DNA of 64,000 nucleotides from Dehalococcoidia bacterium (GTDB lineage Bacteria; Chloroflexota; Dehalococcoidia; Bin125): contig JAJDWB010000013.1 of the NCBI GenBank assembly GCA_022825855.1, positions 1 to 64,000 on the forward strand. The letters run 5' to 3'. Numbering within the stretch: the first letter of the stretch is position 1; each line of letters begins with the position of its first letter. A program made the position numbers and the translations under genes. Positions 34,566-43,109 of the stretch are shown here, one piece after another. The notes under the pieces are model-generated. The model made no database searches and was not told where the DNA came from. It saw only the letters and a list, made by a program, of their open reading frames with translations.

Positions 34566-35399
34566 TCACAGCCTGGGGGATTCGGTCTCCCAGGTGATGA
34601 GCATCGCGCGCGACGGCGTGCGCCAGGTTGGGGCGTAGGCGTCGTCGCGCATGAACAGCTCGCCGATCAACGGCCGCAGACGCTCGGCGACCGCGTCCCG
34701 GTCGCGAGGGCTGAGCTCGTTGTAGACGAACTCCAGGGCCTCGTCGTCGTCGGTTGGTCTGAGCTCCGGCCAGGTGAACGGTTCGTCGTTGATCACCAGC
34801 ACATCGGGCACGATGTCCATCTCCCAGAGGACCGGCAGCAGGTCCCGAAAGCTCGGCCACGGCGCTTGCGGCTCGCTGAAGGCGAGCCGGAACAGTTCGG
34901 CGTTGACGTTGGGCGGCGGGACCGTCCAGGTGAGGATGGCGGCGCGCCGGCGGGCCGCTTCGTGCATGGCGCGCAGGAAGGGCTCAATGTCGGAGATGAA
35001 GTAGGTCACATCGGAGGTGACGACGAGGTCGGCGCTGATCGGCTCGCTCAGCGGCCAGGGGGAGGCGATGGCTTCGGCCTGCGTGATGCCGTGTTGCCGG
35101 ATTGCGAGCCGGAACTGTTCGCGCATCGCCGCCGACGGCTCGACGTTGCGCAGCGACTTGCCGCGCAGCCGCAGCGGCAGGCCGACGCGTCCGGCGCCGC
35201 CGCCGACCTCGATGATCTCGTCCTCCATCTGCATCCGGCGGATGACTTCCCGGATCTGCATCTCGGGCAGCCGCTCGGGGTCGAAGCGATAGGTGTGGGC
35301 GAAGCGGTCCCAGTAGGACGGGCCGAACGGCTCGGCCAGGCGCGCCTGCTGGTCCTCGGTCGCTCTGACCATCGCGTTGTAGCGCTCAGCGGCGTTCAT
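34566..35399 (-). CDS. Class I SAM-dependent methyltransferase
   Basis: The 277-residue product has the Rossmann-fold SAM motif IIEVGGGAGRVGLPL (about residues 62-76), then VEPSAAM and a motif IV-like SADLVVTSDVTYFISDIEPFL. The C-terminal part is family specific and not recognised, so the substrate is unknown. Its neighbours (tRNA-Arg and cyclophilins) give no hint. ATG at 35399 is the most upstream reasonable start; the divergent cyclophilin gene starts 93 bases away. Confidence 0.75.
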   Translation of the reverse strand: MNAAERYNAMVRATEDQQARLAEPFGPSYWDRFAHTYRFDPERLPEMQIREVIRRMQMEDEIIEVGGGAGRVGLPLRLRGKSLRNVEPSAAMREQFRLAIRQHGITQAEAIASPWPLSEPISADLVVTSDVTYFISDIEPFLRAMHEAARRRAAILTWTVPPPNVNAELFRLAFSEPQAPWPSFRDLLPVLWEMDIVPDVLVINDEPFTWPELRPTDDDEALEFVYNELSPRDRDAVAERLRPLIGELFMRDDAYAPTWRTPSRAMLITWETESPRL

Positions 35400-35492
35400 T
35401 GCTTGTCTCCCCGGTCGTCGTCATAACGTTGAGCGGTGATAGCGTAGGGCCTTGAGCGCGCCCCGGAGGGCGAGCCGCGGGAGGGAAGCCGG

Positions 35493-36863
35493 GTGTCTCA
35501 ACGGGGCCGCAGCGCGAGGACGCGTCCGCAGAGGCTCGCTCGCCGTCGCGCGTCGTCTCGGGGCTTTGATCGAGGCGGCAGCCGCCGCTCGTGGCTGCGT
35601 TCGCGCTGGGTGCTGGGCACCTTTGGCATCGTGGCCGCGGCGGCGTTGATCGCGGGCTTGGTGGCGACCGGCTTCAACGATCCGGCGCCGTCGCCGACGG
35701 CCGATCCGCCGCCGGTCCGGCGGACGGGCGCGGAGGTGCTGACCGGCGCGGTGGAAGGTAAGCCGAGCTGGGCCGCGCCGCCCGCGTTCTCGTTGAGCGA
35801 GGGCGTCGATTACGCCGCTGAGATCGAGCTGGAGAGCGGCGAGGTGATCCGCATCGACCTGTTCGAGCAACAGGCGCCGGAGCACGTGAACAACTTCGTC
35901 TTTCTGGCCAGGCAGGGCTTCTACGACGAGTTGACCTTCCACGAGGTCTTGCCGGGCGTGAGGGTACGGGCCGGCGATCCGGTCACCGACGGCAGCGGCG
36001 GCGCGGGCTATGTCCTGCCCGACGAACCGGAGACGGAAGAGAACGCGACGGCCCTGGCTGCGGCCGGCGTGGGCGTCGTCTCGATGTGGCGCGACGAGAC
36101 CGGGGCGTCGTCATCGCAGTTCGTGATCTCGCTCTCGGAGGAGTCGGCACCGGGCGAAGGCGTGACGGCGTTCGGACAGGTGACCGGCGGCATCGAACAG
36201 CTCCATGCGTTTTCGTCGCGCGATCCGGCGGCGATCCCGCTGCCGGTCACGGGTCCGAAGATCGTGGCGGTGCGGATCACTGAGAACGGCGTGGTCGCCC
36301 AGGCGGAACAGCCACAAGAGGCGGTCCCGCTGCTTCCGGATCTGTCGCTGAGTTGGGACAACCCGCCCGAGTTTGCGCTGGAGGACGGCGTTGATTACCG
36401 CGCGACGATCGAAATGGTCGGCGGGGGGACGGTGGAGATCGATCTCTACGAGGAGCTTGCTCCGCAGCACGTGAACAACTTCGTCTTCCTTGCCCGCGAG
36501 GGGTACTACGACGCGGTCACGTTCCACCGCATCATCCACGGGTTCATGGCCCAGGGCGGCGACCCGACGGGCAGCGGTTCGGGAGGTCCCGGATACACGA
36601 TCGCGGCCGAGTTCAACGACACGCCGCACGTGCGCGGGGTGCTCTCGATGGCGCGCACGGCGGACCCCAACTCGGCCGGCAGCCAGTTCTTCATCGTCTA
36701 CGAGGCGGCGCCGCACCTGGACGGTCAGTACACGGCGTTTGGCGAGGTGATCTCGGGGATGGATATCGTCGACACCTTCCCCGAGCGGGATCCGGCCGAC
36801 CCGAGCGCGCCTCCGGGTCCGCAGATTGCCTCGATCACGATCAGCGAAATCGCCCCGGAGTAA
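35493..36863 (+). CDS. Membrane-anchored tandem cyclophilin (one degenerate, one intact domain)
   Basis: The 456-residue protein has a basic cytoplasmic N-terminus, one membrane helix (about 39-61), and two cyclophilin domains outside. Domain 2 (about 290-455) is intact, with VTFHRIIHGFMAQGGDPTG, DPNSAGSQFF and the FGEV end. Domain 1 (about 100-265) keeps the fold pattern (APEHVNNFVFLAR, SSSQFVISLS) but the catalytic FHRI becomes FHEV and the MAQGGD becomes VRAGD, so it has lost the catalytic Arg. Domain 1 probably binds or spaces rather than isomerises prolines. GTG start behind a GGAGGG site. Confidence 0.87.
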   Translation: MSQRGRSARTRPQRLARRRASSRGFDRGGSRRSWLRSRWVLGTFGIVAAAALIAGLVATGFNDPAPSPTADPPPVRRTGAEVLTGAVEGKPSWAAPPAFSLSEGVDYAAEIELESGEVIRIDLFEQQAPEHVNNFVFLARQGFYDELTFHEVLPGVRVRAGDPVTDGSGGAGYVLPDEPETEENATALAAAGVGVVSMWRDETGASSSQFVISLSEESAPGEGVTAFGQVTGGIEQLHAFSSRDPAAIPLPVTGPKIVAVRITENGVVAQAEQPQEAVPLLPDLSLSWDNPPEFALEDGVDYRATIEMVGGGTVEIDLYEELAPQHVNNFVFLAREGYYDAVTFHRIIHGFMAQGGDPTGSGSGGPGYTIAAEFNDTPHVRGVLSMARTADPNSAGSQFFIVYEAAPHLDGQYTAFGEVISGMDIVDTFPERDPADPSAPPGPQIASITISEIAPE

Positions 36864-36903
36864 TCCGCGGGCCCAGCACAGCCGCATGGCGGCGGAGGAT
36901 TCC

Positions 36904-37410
36904 ATGGCCAGCTACACCAAGCGTCCGGAGATGGCGCTCACGGAGGGCGCGTCCTACAGCGCCACGATCGAGATGGAGGACGGCGGCAAGATCGAGCTCG
37001 AGCTGTGGCCCGAGCTCGCGCCGGAACACGTCAACTCGTTCGTCTTCTTGGCGCGCGACGGCTTCTATGACGGGGTCACCTTCCACCGCATCATCAACGG
37101 GTTCATGGCCCAGGGCGGCGACCCGACCGGCACAGGCACGGGCGGACCGGGCTACAACGTGCCGGCCGAGTTCAACGACACTGCCCACGTCGAGGGCGTG
37201 CTCTCCATGGCGCGCGCGCAGGACCCGAATTCAGCGGGCAGCCAGTTCTTCATCTGCAACGCCGACGCGACATTCCTTGACCGCCAGTACACGGCATTTG
37301 GCAAGGTGACCTCGGGCATCGAGGTTGTCAAGGCGTTCCCCGAGCGCGACCCTCAGCGTGCGCGGGAGCCCGGCCCCAAGATGAAGAGCGTTACGATCAC
37401 GGAGTCGTAG
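36904..37410 (+). CDS. Peptidyl-prolyl cis-trans isomerase, cyclophilin type
   Basis: The 168-residue single-domain cyclophilin has the catalytic VTFHRIINGFMAQGGDPTG, DPNSAGSQFFIC and YTAFGKV. It is very similar, also at the DNA level, to domain 2 of the gene just upstream, indicating a recent tandem duplication. It has no signal peptide, so it is the cytoplasmic counterpart. ATG at 36904 is chosen for its GGAGG site at 36893-36898. It is 40 bases from the upstream gene and probably in the same operon. Confidence 0.92.
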   Translation: MASYTKRPEMALTEGASYSATIEMEDGGKIELELWPELAPEHVNSFVFLARDGFYDGVTFHRIINGFMAQGGDPTGTGTGGPGYNVPAEFNDTAHVEGVLSMARAQDPNSAGSQFFICNADATFLDRQYTAFGKVTSGIEVVKAFPERDPQRAREPGPKMKSVTITES

Positions 37411-37439
37411 CCGCTCGCAGACACCGGAGCCCGGACGGC

Positions 37440-37691
37440 ATGTCGTCGCAGCCTCCCCAGATCCCGCCGATCCCGCCGCTCGCGGTGGTGTTGCGCGTGG
37501 TCTCGATCCTGGGAATGGGCCTGACCTTCTCCGGCTGCGTGCTGGCGCTGGTCGCGGCCGAGTGGTGGTGGGCGCTGGGCACCGGCGTCGCATTTGTGCC
37601 GTTCATGCTGATGATGGGCATCGTCGACCGGCTGATCCCCGACGTGTCGGAGTGGGCCGCCGAGAACTCGCCGCCCAGCGAACGGGACTAG
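37440..37691 (+). CDS. Small two-helix membrane protein
   Basis: The 83-residue product has a Pro-rich start and two hydrophobic segments (about 14-42 and 46-62), with a Trp-rich turn AEWWWALGTG between them and an acidic tail. No family was recognised. It lies 29 bases after the cyclophilin gene and may be its operon partner. Its stop overlaps the convergent MaoC gene by four bases. Confidence 0.65.
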   Translation: MSSQPPQIPPIPPLAVVLRVVSILGMGLTFSGCVLALVAAEWWWALGTGVAFVPFMLMMGIVDRLIPDVSEWAAENSPPSERD

Positions 37692-38110
37692 CCGTCGACG
37701 CGGGCGGTGGCGGAGCCCTTGACGACTTCGGTGCCGTCCTGGTTCACGGTGGAGACGGCGAGATCGACGAGGCTGACGCCGTCTTCCTCGCGGATGGCTT
37801 CGACCGTCGCGGTCGAGGTGAGCGAGTCGCCGGGCCAGACCTGCGCGACGAAGCGGACGCCGTACTTGGTCAGGCGGCCGTCGCCGACGTAGTTAGTCAG
37901 CATCTTGCCGGTCATACCCATGGTCAGCATGCCGTGGGCGAAGACGGTCGGATAGCCGGCGATCTCGGTGGTGAAGATCTCGTCGGTGTGGAGCGGGTTG
38001 TAGTCGCCCGAGGCGCCGGCGTACTGGATGATCTGGGTGCGGGTCAGGTTGTCGACGATCTGCTCGCTGTGCTGGTCGCCCACGTTGAGGTCGGACTTGT
38101 TGAGAGCCAT
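37688..38110 (-). CDS. MaoC-like dehydratase, catalytic subunit (HadB-like)
   Basis: The 140-residue hot-dog fold protein has the hydratase-2 motif AGASGDYNPLHTDE with the catalytic Asp36 and His41, then FAHGMLTMGMTGKML. These are the same residues and positions as in mycobacterial HadB. It would hydrate or dehydrate enoyl/3-hydroxyacyl-CoA or a similar thioester. It is downstream of, and 33 bases from, a second hot-dog gene whose catalytic His is missing, so the two probably form a heterodimer. Confidence 0.88.
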   Translation of the reverse strand: MALNKSDLNVGDQHSEQIVDNLTRTQIIQYAGASGDYNPLHTDEIFTTEIAGYPTVFAHGMLTMGMTGKMLTNYVGDGRLTKYGVRFVAQVWPGDSLTSTATVEAIREEDGVSLVDLAVSTVNQDGTEVVKGSATARVDG

Positions 38111-38143
38111 GGTGGTTGCCTGTTCCTGTTCCGGTGGCGGGCG

Positions 38144-38629
38144 CTACTCGACGACGCGCGACGTCTGCACGCCGACCGAGCGGGCGGTGACAACGAGCAC
38201 GCCGTCCTGGTTGTAGTACTCGGTGATCGACTCGTTGAACTTGAGCGTGCCGCCTCGGCGGCCTTCGCGCTCCCAAGAGTTGCCCGGCTTATCGACTGCC
38301 TTGAGCACGTCGCCCGGCTGGATCGGCGCGTGGTACTCGTAGTGCTGCTCGGCGTGAAAGCCGGTGCCGCCTCCGCCGCCCGAAGACTCACGCTGGATGC
38401 CGGTCGGCTCCTTGCCCGAGCCGAACCAGGGCTCGCCGATCACGGGACGGAGGTTATAGCCCTCGGTGAATTGCGCCGAAGACTGGACAAAGGTGGGCGG
38501 GGGAATGATGTGGCCGGGCTCGGTGTCGGCCGCGGCTCCGGCGTCGTAGTAGATCGGGTTGGTGTCGCCGACGGAGCGGGCGAAGAGCATGATGTGCCCG
38601 GCCTCGATCGGGAAGTGTTCGGTGGCCAC
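38144..38629 (-). CDS. MaoC-like dehydratase, non-catalytic subunit (HadA-like)
   Basis: The 161-residue product has the N-terminal MaoC-like domain: FARSVGDTNPIYYDA, PPPTF, and the C-terminal strands ending TARSVGVQTSR. At the active-site position Asp22 is kept but the His is a Tyr (Tyr27), as expected for the partner subunit of a HadAB-type heterodimer that shapes the acyl pocket. A Gly-rich loop (ESSGGGGGTG) is unusual. It precedes the catalytic subunit on the same transcript and is divergent from the fused CoA-transferase. Confidence 0.83.
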   Translation of the reverse strand: MATEHFPIEAGHIMLFARSVGDTNPIYYDAGAAADTEPGHIIPPPTFVQSSAQFTEGYNLRPVIGEPWFGSGKEPTGIQRESSGGGGGTGFHAEQHYEYHAPIQPGDVLKAVDKPGNSWEREGRRGGTLKFNESITEYYNQDGVLVVTARSVGVQTSRVVE

Positions 38630-38714
38630 GTGTGGTCCTTCCAGCGCTGAATTGATGGTTCGGGCGATAGCTTAACGGAGACCTGAGAGACGTTCGAACG
38701 AAACGGCAGAGCCG

Positions 38715-41150
38715 ATGACCAAGCCCTTCGCCGACTTGCGAGTCGTGGAGTTGGCCGGATCGCACGCCGGCGCGTTCGCCGCGAAGATGTTTGCCGATTA
38801 CGGCGCGCGGGTGGTCAAGGTGGTGCCTGCCGACGGCGATCCGCTGCTGCACCACGGCGAGCTGCTACCCCAGCATGCCCTGGGCGCTCGCGAGGTCGGA
38901 TCGATCTGGGCGTTTGCCAACACGTCGAAGCTGATTCTGGCTGGTGAAGCAGAGTCGGAGGAAGTTGGGGCGCTGATCGCGGGAGCGGATGTCGTGATCG
39001 AGAGCTCGGCGCCCGATCCGTTGGTTCCGGTGACGAATGCGCTCGATGCGCCCGGACTGGTTCGGGTGCTGATCTCGCCCTTCGGCCTGAGCGGACCCTG
39101 GGCCGAGCGGCGCTCGAACGTCTTCACCGACGACGCGGCCAGCGGTCATATGTATCTGAACGGCGAACCGGGCCGGCAACCGTTCCGGCGGCATGGACGG
39201 CACACGGAGTACTCCGGCGGGATGTACGGGTTCATCGGCGCGATGGCGGCGTTGATCGCGCGGGAGTCGAGCGGCCGCGGCCAGACGGTCGAGGTGGCGC
39301 AGCTCGAGGCGATGGTCGCGATGCACCAGCACACGACGACGATGTGGACCCATGCCGGCCACGTGTTGAAGCGCGAGGGCAACTCGCAGCCCGGGATCTG
39401 GCATCCCGCCGGCGTCTACGAGTGCGGAGACGGCTTCGTCTTCCTCAGCCACGCGACCGGGGCGAAGCTGGAGCCGTTTCTGCAGGCGGCGGGTCTGGGG
39501 CACCTGTTGGAGGATCCGCGGTTCGCGACCAACGAGTCGCGGGGCGTGAACAAGCGGGCGTTCGACGAGGCGCTGCGGCCCTGGTTGATGTCGCACACGT
39601 CGGCCGAAATCTGCGACCTGGGAGAGGCGACGTTCTCGCCGCTGGGTCCGGTCTGGGATACGCACGAGTTTCTGGCCGACCCGCACATGGCGGCGCGGGA
39701 GTTCTTCGTGCCGCTGGACGAGTCGCGGGGCAGCGAGCTGATCCCGCGCGGTCCGTTCCGGCTGGGCGCGGACTACTCGGGAGGTAATCCACGGCCACCG
39801 AGCATGGTTGAGCCGGAGGAACTGGCCGGCTGGGGAGCGTCGGCGCCTGCCGGTTCGGGAGAATCGGACCTGGCGGACGGGCCGTTGAGCGGGTTGCGGG
39901 TGCTCGATCTGACGCGCGTCTGGGCGGGACCGATCGCGGGGCGGCTGCTGGGCGATCTGGGCGCGGACGTGGTTCACATCGAATCTCCCTGGAATCGGGG
40001 CCCGTTGGAAGCGCCGGAGGGACTGGCGGAGCTGACGCATCTCTATCCGGACAACGAATTGGGAGACCGGCACTGGAATCGCAACGGCGGATTCAACAAG
40101 CTGGCCTGCAACAAGCGCGGGGTCTCGATTGACCTGTCCGGCGAGCCGGGACAGCAGCTCTTCCGCGAGCTGCTGGCGGCCTCCGATGTGGTGCTGGAGA
40201 ACTACTCGCCGCGAGTGTTTCCCCAGTGGGGTCTGGATTGGGAATCGCTGCAGGGAATCAATCCAAGCATCATTCACACCTCGATGCCCGGCTACGGAGC
40301 GCATGGTCCCGGCGCCAACCGGGTGGCGCTGGGACCGGTGATCGAGGCGGCGACGGGCATGACGATGATGTCGGGCTATGCCGACAGCATTCCCTATCGC
40401 TCGGGTGTGGCCTGGCCCGATCCGGTCTCGGGCATGAGCGCGGTGGCCGGGACGCTGGTGGCGCTGTGGCAGCGGTTGGCGTCGGGCGGGGAGGGACAGC
40501 GAGTCGAGACGGCGATGATCGAGTCGATGGGCACGTTCGCGGGCGACGAATTGTTGTCGGCGCAAGTGGTGGGCCAGCCGCCGCCACGACGCGGGAATCG
40601 AGAGCAGGGCGTCGCGCCTCAGGGCGTCTATCGATGCCTGGGCGACGATCGCTGGCTGGCGATCTCGATCACGTCGGACAACGAGTGGCAAGCGCTCTGT
40701 GAGATTGTGGAGCTGCCCGGCGAGTGGTCGAGCTGGGAGCTGTGGGAGCGAGAGGCGCGGCACGACCAGATTGACGCGCTACTCAGCATCTGGAGCCGTG
40801 CGATTGCGCCGTCGCACGCGGCCTCGCGCTTGCAGGCAGGGGGCGTGTTGGCCGCTGCGCTGGCCGACGCGCGCGACTTGCTGGAGTCGGAGCACCTGGC
40901 GTCGAGAGAGTTCTGGGCCGAAGTGTCGAGCAGCGACGTGGGTGCGTTGCGCTATCCCGGTTGTCCGGTGCGTCTGAGCGAGACGCCGGGGACCTATCGC
41001 CGCGGCGCGCCCGGTCTGGGTGAGCACAACCGTGAGGTGTTGGCCGAGTACGTGGGCAAGAGCGAGGCGGAGGTGTCGGCGCTGGCCGAGGCCGGGGTGA
41101 TCGCCGATCGACCGCCGAGCATGGAGGAGTTGCTCAAGCCTCGGATCTGA
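38715..41150 (+). CDS. Fused double-domain class III CoA-transferase
   Basis: The 811-residue protein is two CaiB/BaiF (family III) CoA-transferase domains in one chain, about 1-375 and 390-800, joined by an Ala/Gly-rich linker. Both start with the nucleotide-loop pattern (LRVVELAGSHAGAFAAKMFADYGA and LRVLDLTRVWAGPIAGRLLGDLGA). In the D-x3-G motif that carries the catalytic Asp, domain 2 has Asp569 (DPVSG) while domain 1 has Glu165 (EYSGG). Class III enzymes are normally homodimers of about 400 residues; this looks like a fused heterodimer. Acceptor and donor acids are unknown. A divergent dehydratase pair lies next to it. Confidence 0.9.
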   Translation: MTKPFADLRVVELAGSHAGAFAAKMFADYGARVVKVVPADGDPLLHHGELLPQHALGAREVGSIWAFANTSKLILAGEAESEEVGALIAGADVVIESSAPDPLVPVTNALDAPGLVRVLISPFGLSGPWAERRSNVFTDDAASGHMYLNGEPGRQPFRRHGRHTEYSGGMYGFIGAMAALIARESSGRGQTVEVAQLEAMVAMHQHTTTMWTHAGHVLKREGNSQPGIWHPAGVYECGDGFVFLSHATGAKLEPFLQAAGLGHLLEDPRFATNESRGVNKRAFDEALRPWLMSHTSAEICDLGEATFSPLGPVWDTHEFLADPHMAAREFFVPLDESRGSELIPRGPFRLGADYSGGNPRPPSMVEPEELAGWGASAPAGSGESDLADGPLSGLRVLDLTRVWAGPIAGRLLGDLGADVVHIESPWNRGPLEAPEGLAELTHLYPDNELGDRHWNRNGGFNKLACNKRGVSIDLSGEPGQQLFRELLAASDVVLENYSPRVFPQWGLDWESLQGINPSIIHTSMPGYGAHGPGANRVALGPVIEAATGMTMMSGYADSIPYRSGVAWPDPVSGMSAVAGTLVALWQRLASGGEGQRVETAMIESMGTFAGDELLSAQVVGQPPPRRGNREQGVAPQGVYRCLGDDRWLAISITSDNEWQALCEIVELPGEWSSWELWEREARHDQIDALLSIWSRAIAPSHAASRLQAGGVLAAALADARDLLESEHLASREFWAEVSSSDVGALRYPGCPVRLSETPGTYRRGAPGLGEHNREVLAEYVGKSEAEVSALAEAGVIADRPPSMEELLKPRI

Positions 41151-41169
41151 GATTGGAAGCCTGGAGCAG

Positions 41170-41246
41170 TGGTCGGGGTGGGCGGATTTGAACCGCCGGC
41201 CTCACGGCCCCAAACCGTGCGCTCTGCCAAGCTGAGCTACACCCCG
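41170..41246 (-). tRNA. tRNA-Pro (anticodon TGG)
   Basis: A 77-nt cloverleaf on the minus strand with acceptor CGGGGTG/CACCCCG, discriminator A, encoded CCA, anticodon stem CACGG/CCGTG with loop TTTGGGG, and T arm GGCGGTTCAAATCCGCC. The anticodon TGG reads proline CCA/CCG codons. It begins 19 bases after the fused CoA-transferase stop, in opposite orientation. Confidence 0.95.
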
Positions 41247-41299
41247 GTACCGACCTCGCTCATGTTCACTCTATGGGGTCGGGCCGGTTAGTCGACCTG

Positions 41300-42280
41300 T
41301 CAATCAACCTGCAACGCGCCGATCAGGTCGTTGACGTCGGTGACGCCGTTGTCCCGGCAGTACTGAACCAGTTCTTCCAGCACCTGGATCGCGGCGAACG
41401 GGTCGCGGAATGAGGCGGTGCCGACCTGGACGGCGCTCGCGCCGGCGAGCAAGAACTCGACGGCGTCGCGGCCGTCGACGATGCCGCCGCAGCCAATCAC
41501 GGGGATATCGACGGCGTTGGCCGTCTCCCAGACCAATCGCAGCGCGAGCGGCTTGATTGCCGGTCCAGTCAGTCCGGCCACGGGACGGTTCGTTCGCGGG
41601 CGCCGCGCATTGACGTCAATGCTCATGCCGACGAAGGAATTGGCGACGCAGAGCGCGTCGGCTCCGGCGTCCTGGCAGGCCCGCGCAACGACCGTGATAT
41701 CGGTCACGTCGGGTGTGAGCTTGGCGATCACCGGGAGCGTGGTCGAGGTCACGACCGCCTCGACGACGCGGGCGGCGGCGGCGGGATCGCGGCCGAAGGC
41801 GACGCCGCCGACATCAAGGTTGGGACAGGAGATGTTGACCTCAAGTCCGGCGACGCCCGGCGCGCCGTCGAGCACCTGGGCCAGACGGGCGAACTCGTCC
41901 ACCGTGTCGCCCAGCATGTTGACGACGACGGGCACGTCCCAGGTCTCCCAGACGGTGGCAACATCGCTGAGCAGTTTGCGTACGCCGACGTTCTGGAAGC
42001 CGATGCTGTTCAGCATCCCGGCCGGCGTCTCGACGATTCTCGGGGTCGGATTGCCCCGCCGCGGCTTGAGCGTGACACCCTTGGAGAGCAGACCGCCGAG
42101 CCGGTTGATGTCGAACAGCCGGGCCAGCTCGAGTCCGTTGCTCGAGGTGCCCGAGGCGGTCATCACCGGATTGCGGAGGATCAGCTCACGTTTGGCGTTG
42201 GGAGCGAGATCGACCGAGAGATTCGGCATCTGCGCACGCTCTGCCGACGACGTCAGCTTGGCGGCTGCGGTCGTAGACAT
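41300..42280 (-). CDS. pyrD: Dihydroorotate dehydrogenase, class 1B type
   Basis: PyrD oxidises dihydroorotate to orotate in pyrimidine synthesis. The 326-residue TIM-barrel product has PVMTASGTSSNG, the Asn of NSIGFQN, the active-site Cys in EVNISCPNLDVGG, IAKLTPDVTDI and the FMN-phosphate loop IPVIGCGGIVDGRDA followed by AGASAVQVGTASF. The Cys base indicates class 1; the 1B form would need the PyrK partner, which is not in the window. ATG at 42280 has a GGAGG site. Confidence 0.9.
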   Translation of the reverse strand: MSTTAAAKLTSSAERAQMPNLSVDLAPNAKRELILRNPVMTASGTSSNGLELARLFDINRLGGLLSKGVTLKPRRGNPTPRIVETPAGMLNSIGFQNVGVRKLLSDVATVWETWDVPVVVNMLGDTVDEFARLAQVLDGAPGVAGLEVNISCPNLDVGGVAFGRDPAAAARVVEAVVTSTTLPVIAKLTPDVTDITVVARACQDAGADALCVANSFVGMSIDVNARRPRTNRPVAGLTGPAIKPLALRLVWETANAVDIPVIGCGGIVDGRDAVEFLLAGASAVQVGTASFRDPFAAIQVLEELVQYCRDNGVTDVNDLIGALQVD

Positions 42281-42355
42281 GGCGCCTCCTGCCGCGCATG
42301 GTAGGGCGCGGCGATTAGGCGAAGCACGGACGAGGTTGGGGGCGGGTGGAACGAG

Positions 42356-42580
42356 CTAGTTGTCGTTCTCGGAGGCGCGGCGGCGCTTGGAGATGCCCAT
42401 GTCGTTCCAGCGCGAGCGGCCTTCCTGGCGGTCCCAGATCGAGTCCTCGGACGAGTTGCGGAACTCCTTGGTCTCGCCGCAACTGCACACACCCATGGAC
42501 ATCGGCCCGTTCGGGGCGTCGATCACCCAGTGGTGGATGTGCGAAGGCGCTTCGGTCTTCAGACGAGTCTTGGCGGGCAT
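42356..42580 (-). CDS. Small CxCG zinc-ribbon-like protein
   Basis: The 74-residue product has HIHHWVIDAPNG, then GVCSCGETKEFRNS and a charged tail RWNDMGISKRRRASE. One CxC-G pair plus the histidines could bind a metal, but only half a zinc ribbon is present. Function is unknown; short proteins of this look seem typical of Chloroflexota genomes, from memory. ATG at 42580 follows an AGGAAGG site, so a longer version is not needed. Confidence 0.75.
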   Translation of the reverse strand: MPAKTRLKTEAPSHIHHWVIDAPNGPMSMGVCSCGETKEFRNSSEDSIWDRQEGRSRWNDMGISKRRRASENDN

Positions 42581-43109
42581 TCGCTGAACCTTCCTGGGGC
42601 TGTGTAGCCGCGCTGTCGACGCAGCGCGCACTCTTGCAGACCCATGTGAGCAGGACGCTACGTATCACCCTGTCGCTGGGCAATACACCGGGAAACAGTC
42701 CCGATGCGCGGTTGTAAAGTGCGACACGCACTCGTAACTACTTGACGAATCGGCGGTCGATTCTGTTCCGATCCATGAGTATCCGGTAACTGTACGGGCT
42801 GTTTCGGAGGGCGACGGCCCGTCGGGCGCACGGAGTTCGGCGGAGTGCTCTACGGTGTTGGGGTACGATGAGTTCAACGCGGACCGGCGCCGTTGAGTAT
42901 GCGGGACCGGATCCAAGCGCATTGACTGACCTTGAATCGCCATCACACCGACTCCACCGATCGCACCGGGACCTGCCGAATGATCGCGGCCCGGCGTGCG
43001 CTCACCGTGCCCGCGGCCTCTATTCACGGTACCCCGATTCCATGGGAACTGGGCTGAGCGGGCTGTGGTCTGGCGGCGGCTGACGGGTCGAGGCGGGAAA
43101 GGGAACGGC
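42581..43109. other. Intergenic stretch between the CxCG gene and mrp
   Basis: About 530 bases with no convincing gene. Base composition is mixed, and short hairpins such as CGACGG/CGTCG near 42821 occur. Weak promoter-like pieces (TTGACG at 42742, TTGACT at 42922, TACGAT at 42864) lack matching partners. It may hold the divergent promoters of the two flanking genes and possibly a small RNA; no known RNA family was recognised. Confidence 0.4.

Noticed and set aside
42581-43109. Known RNA gene (SRP RNA, tmRNA, RNase P, 6S)
   Set aside because: None of the conserved cores of these RNAs could be recognised in the gap.
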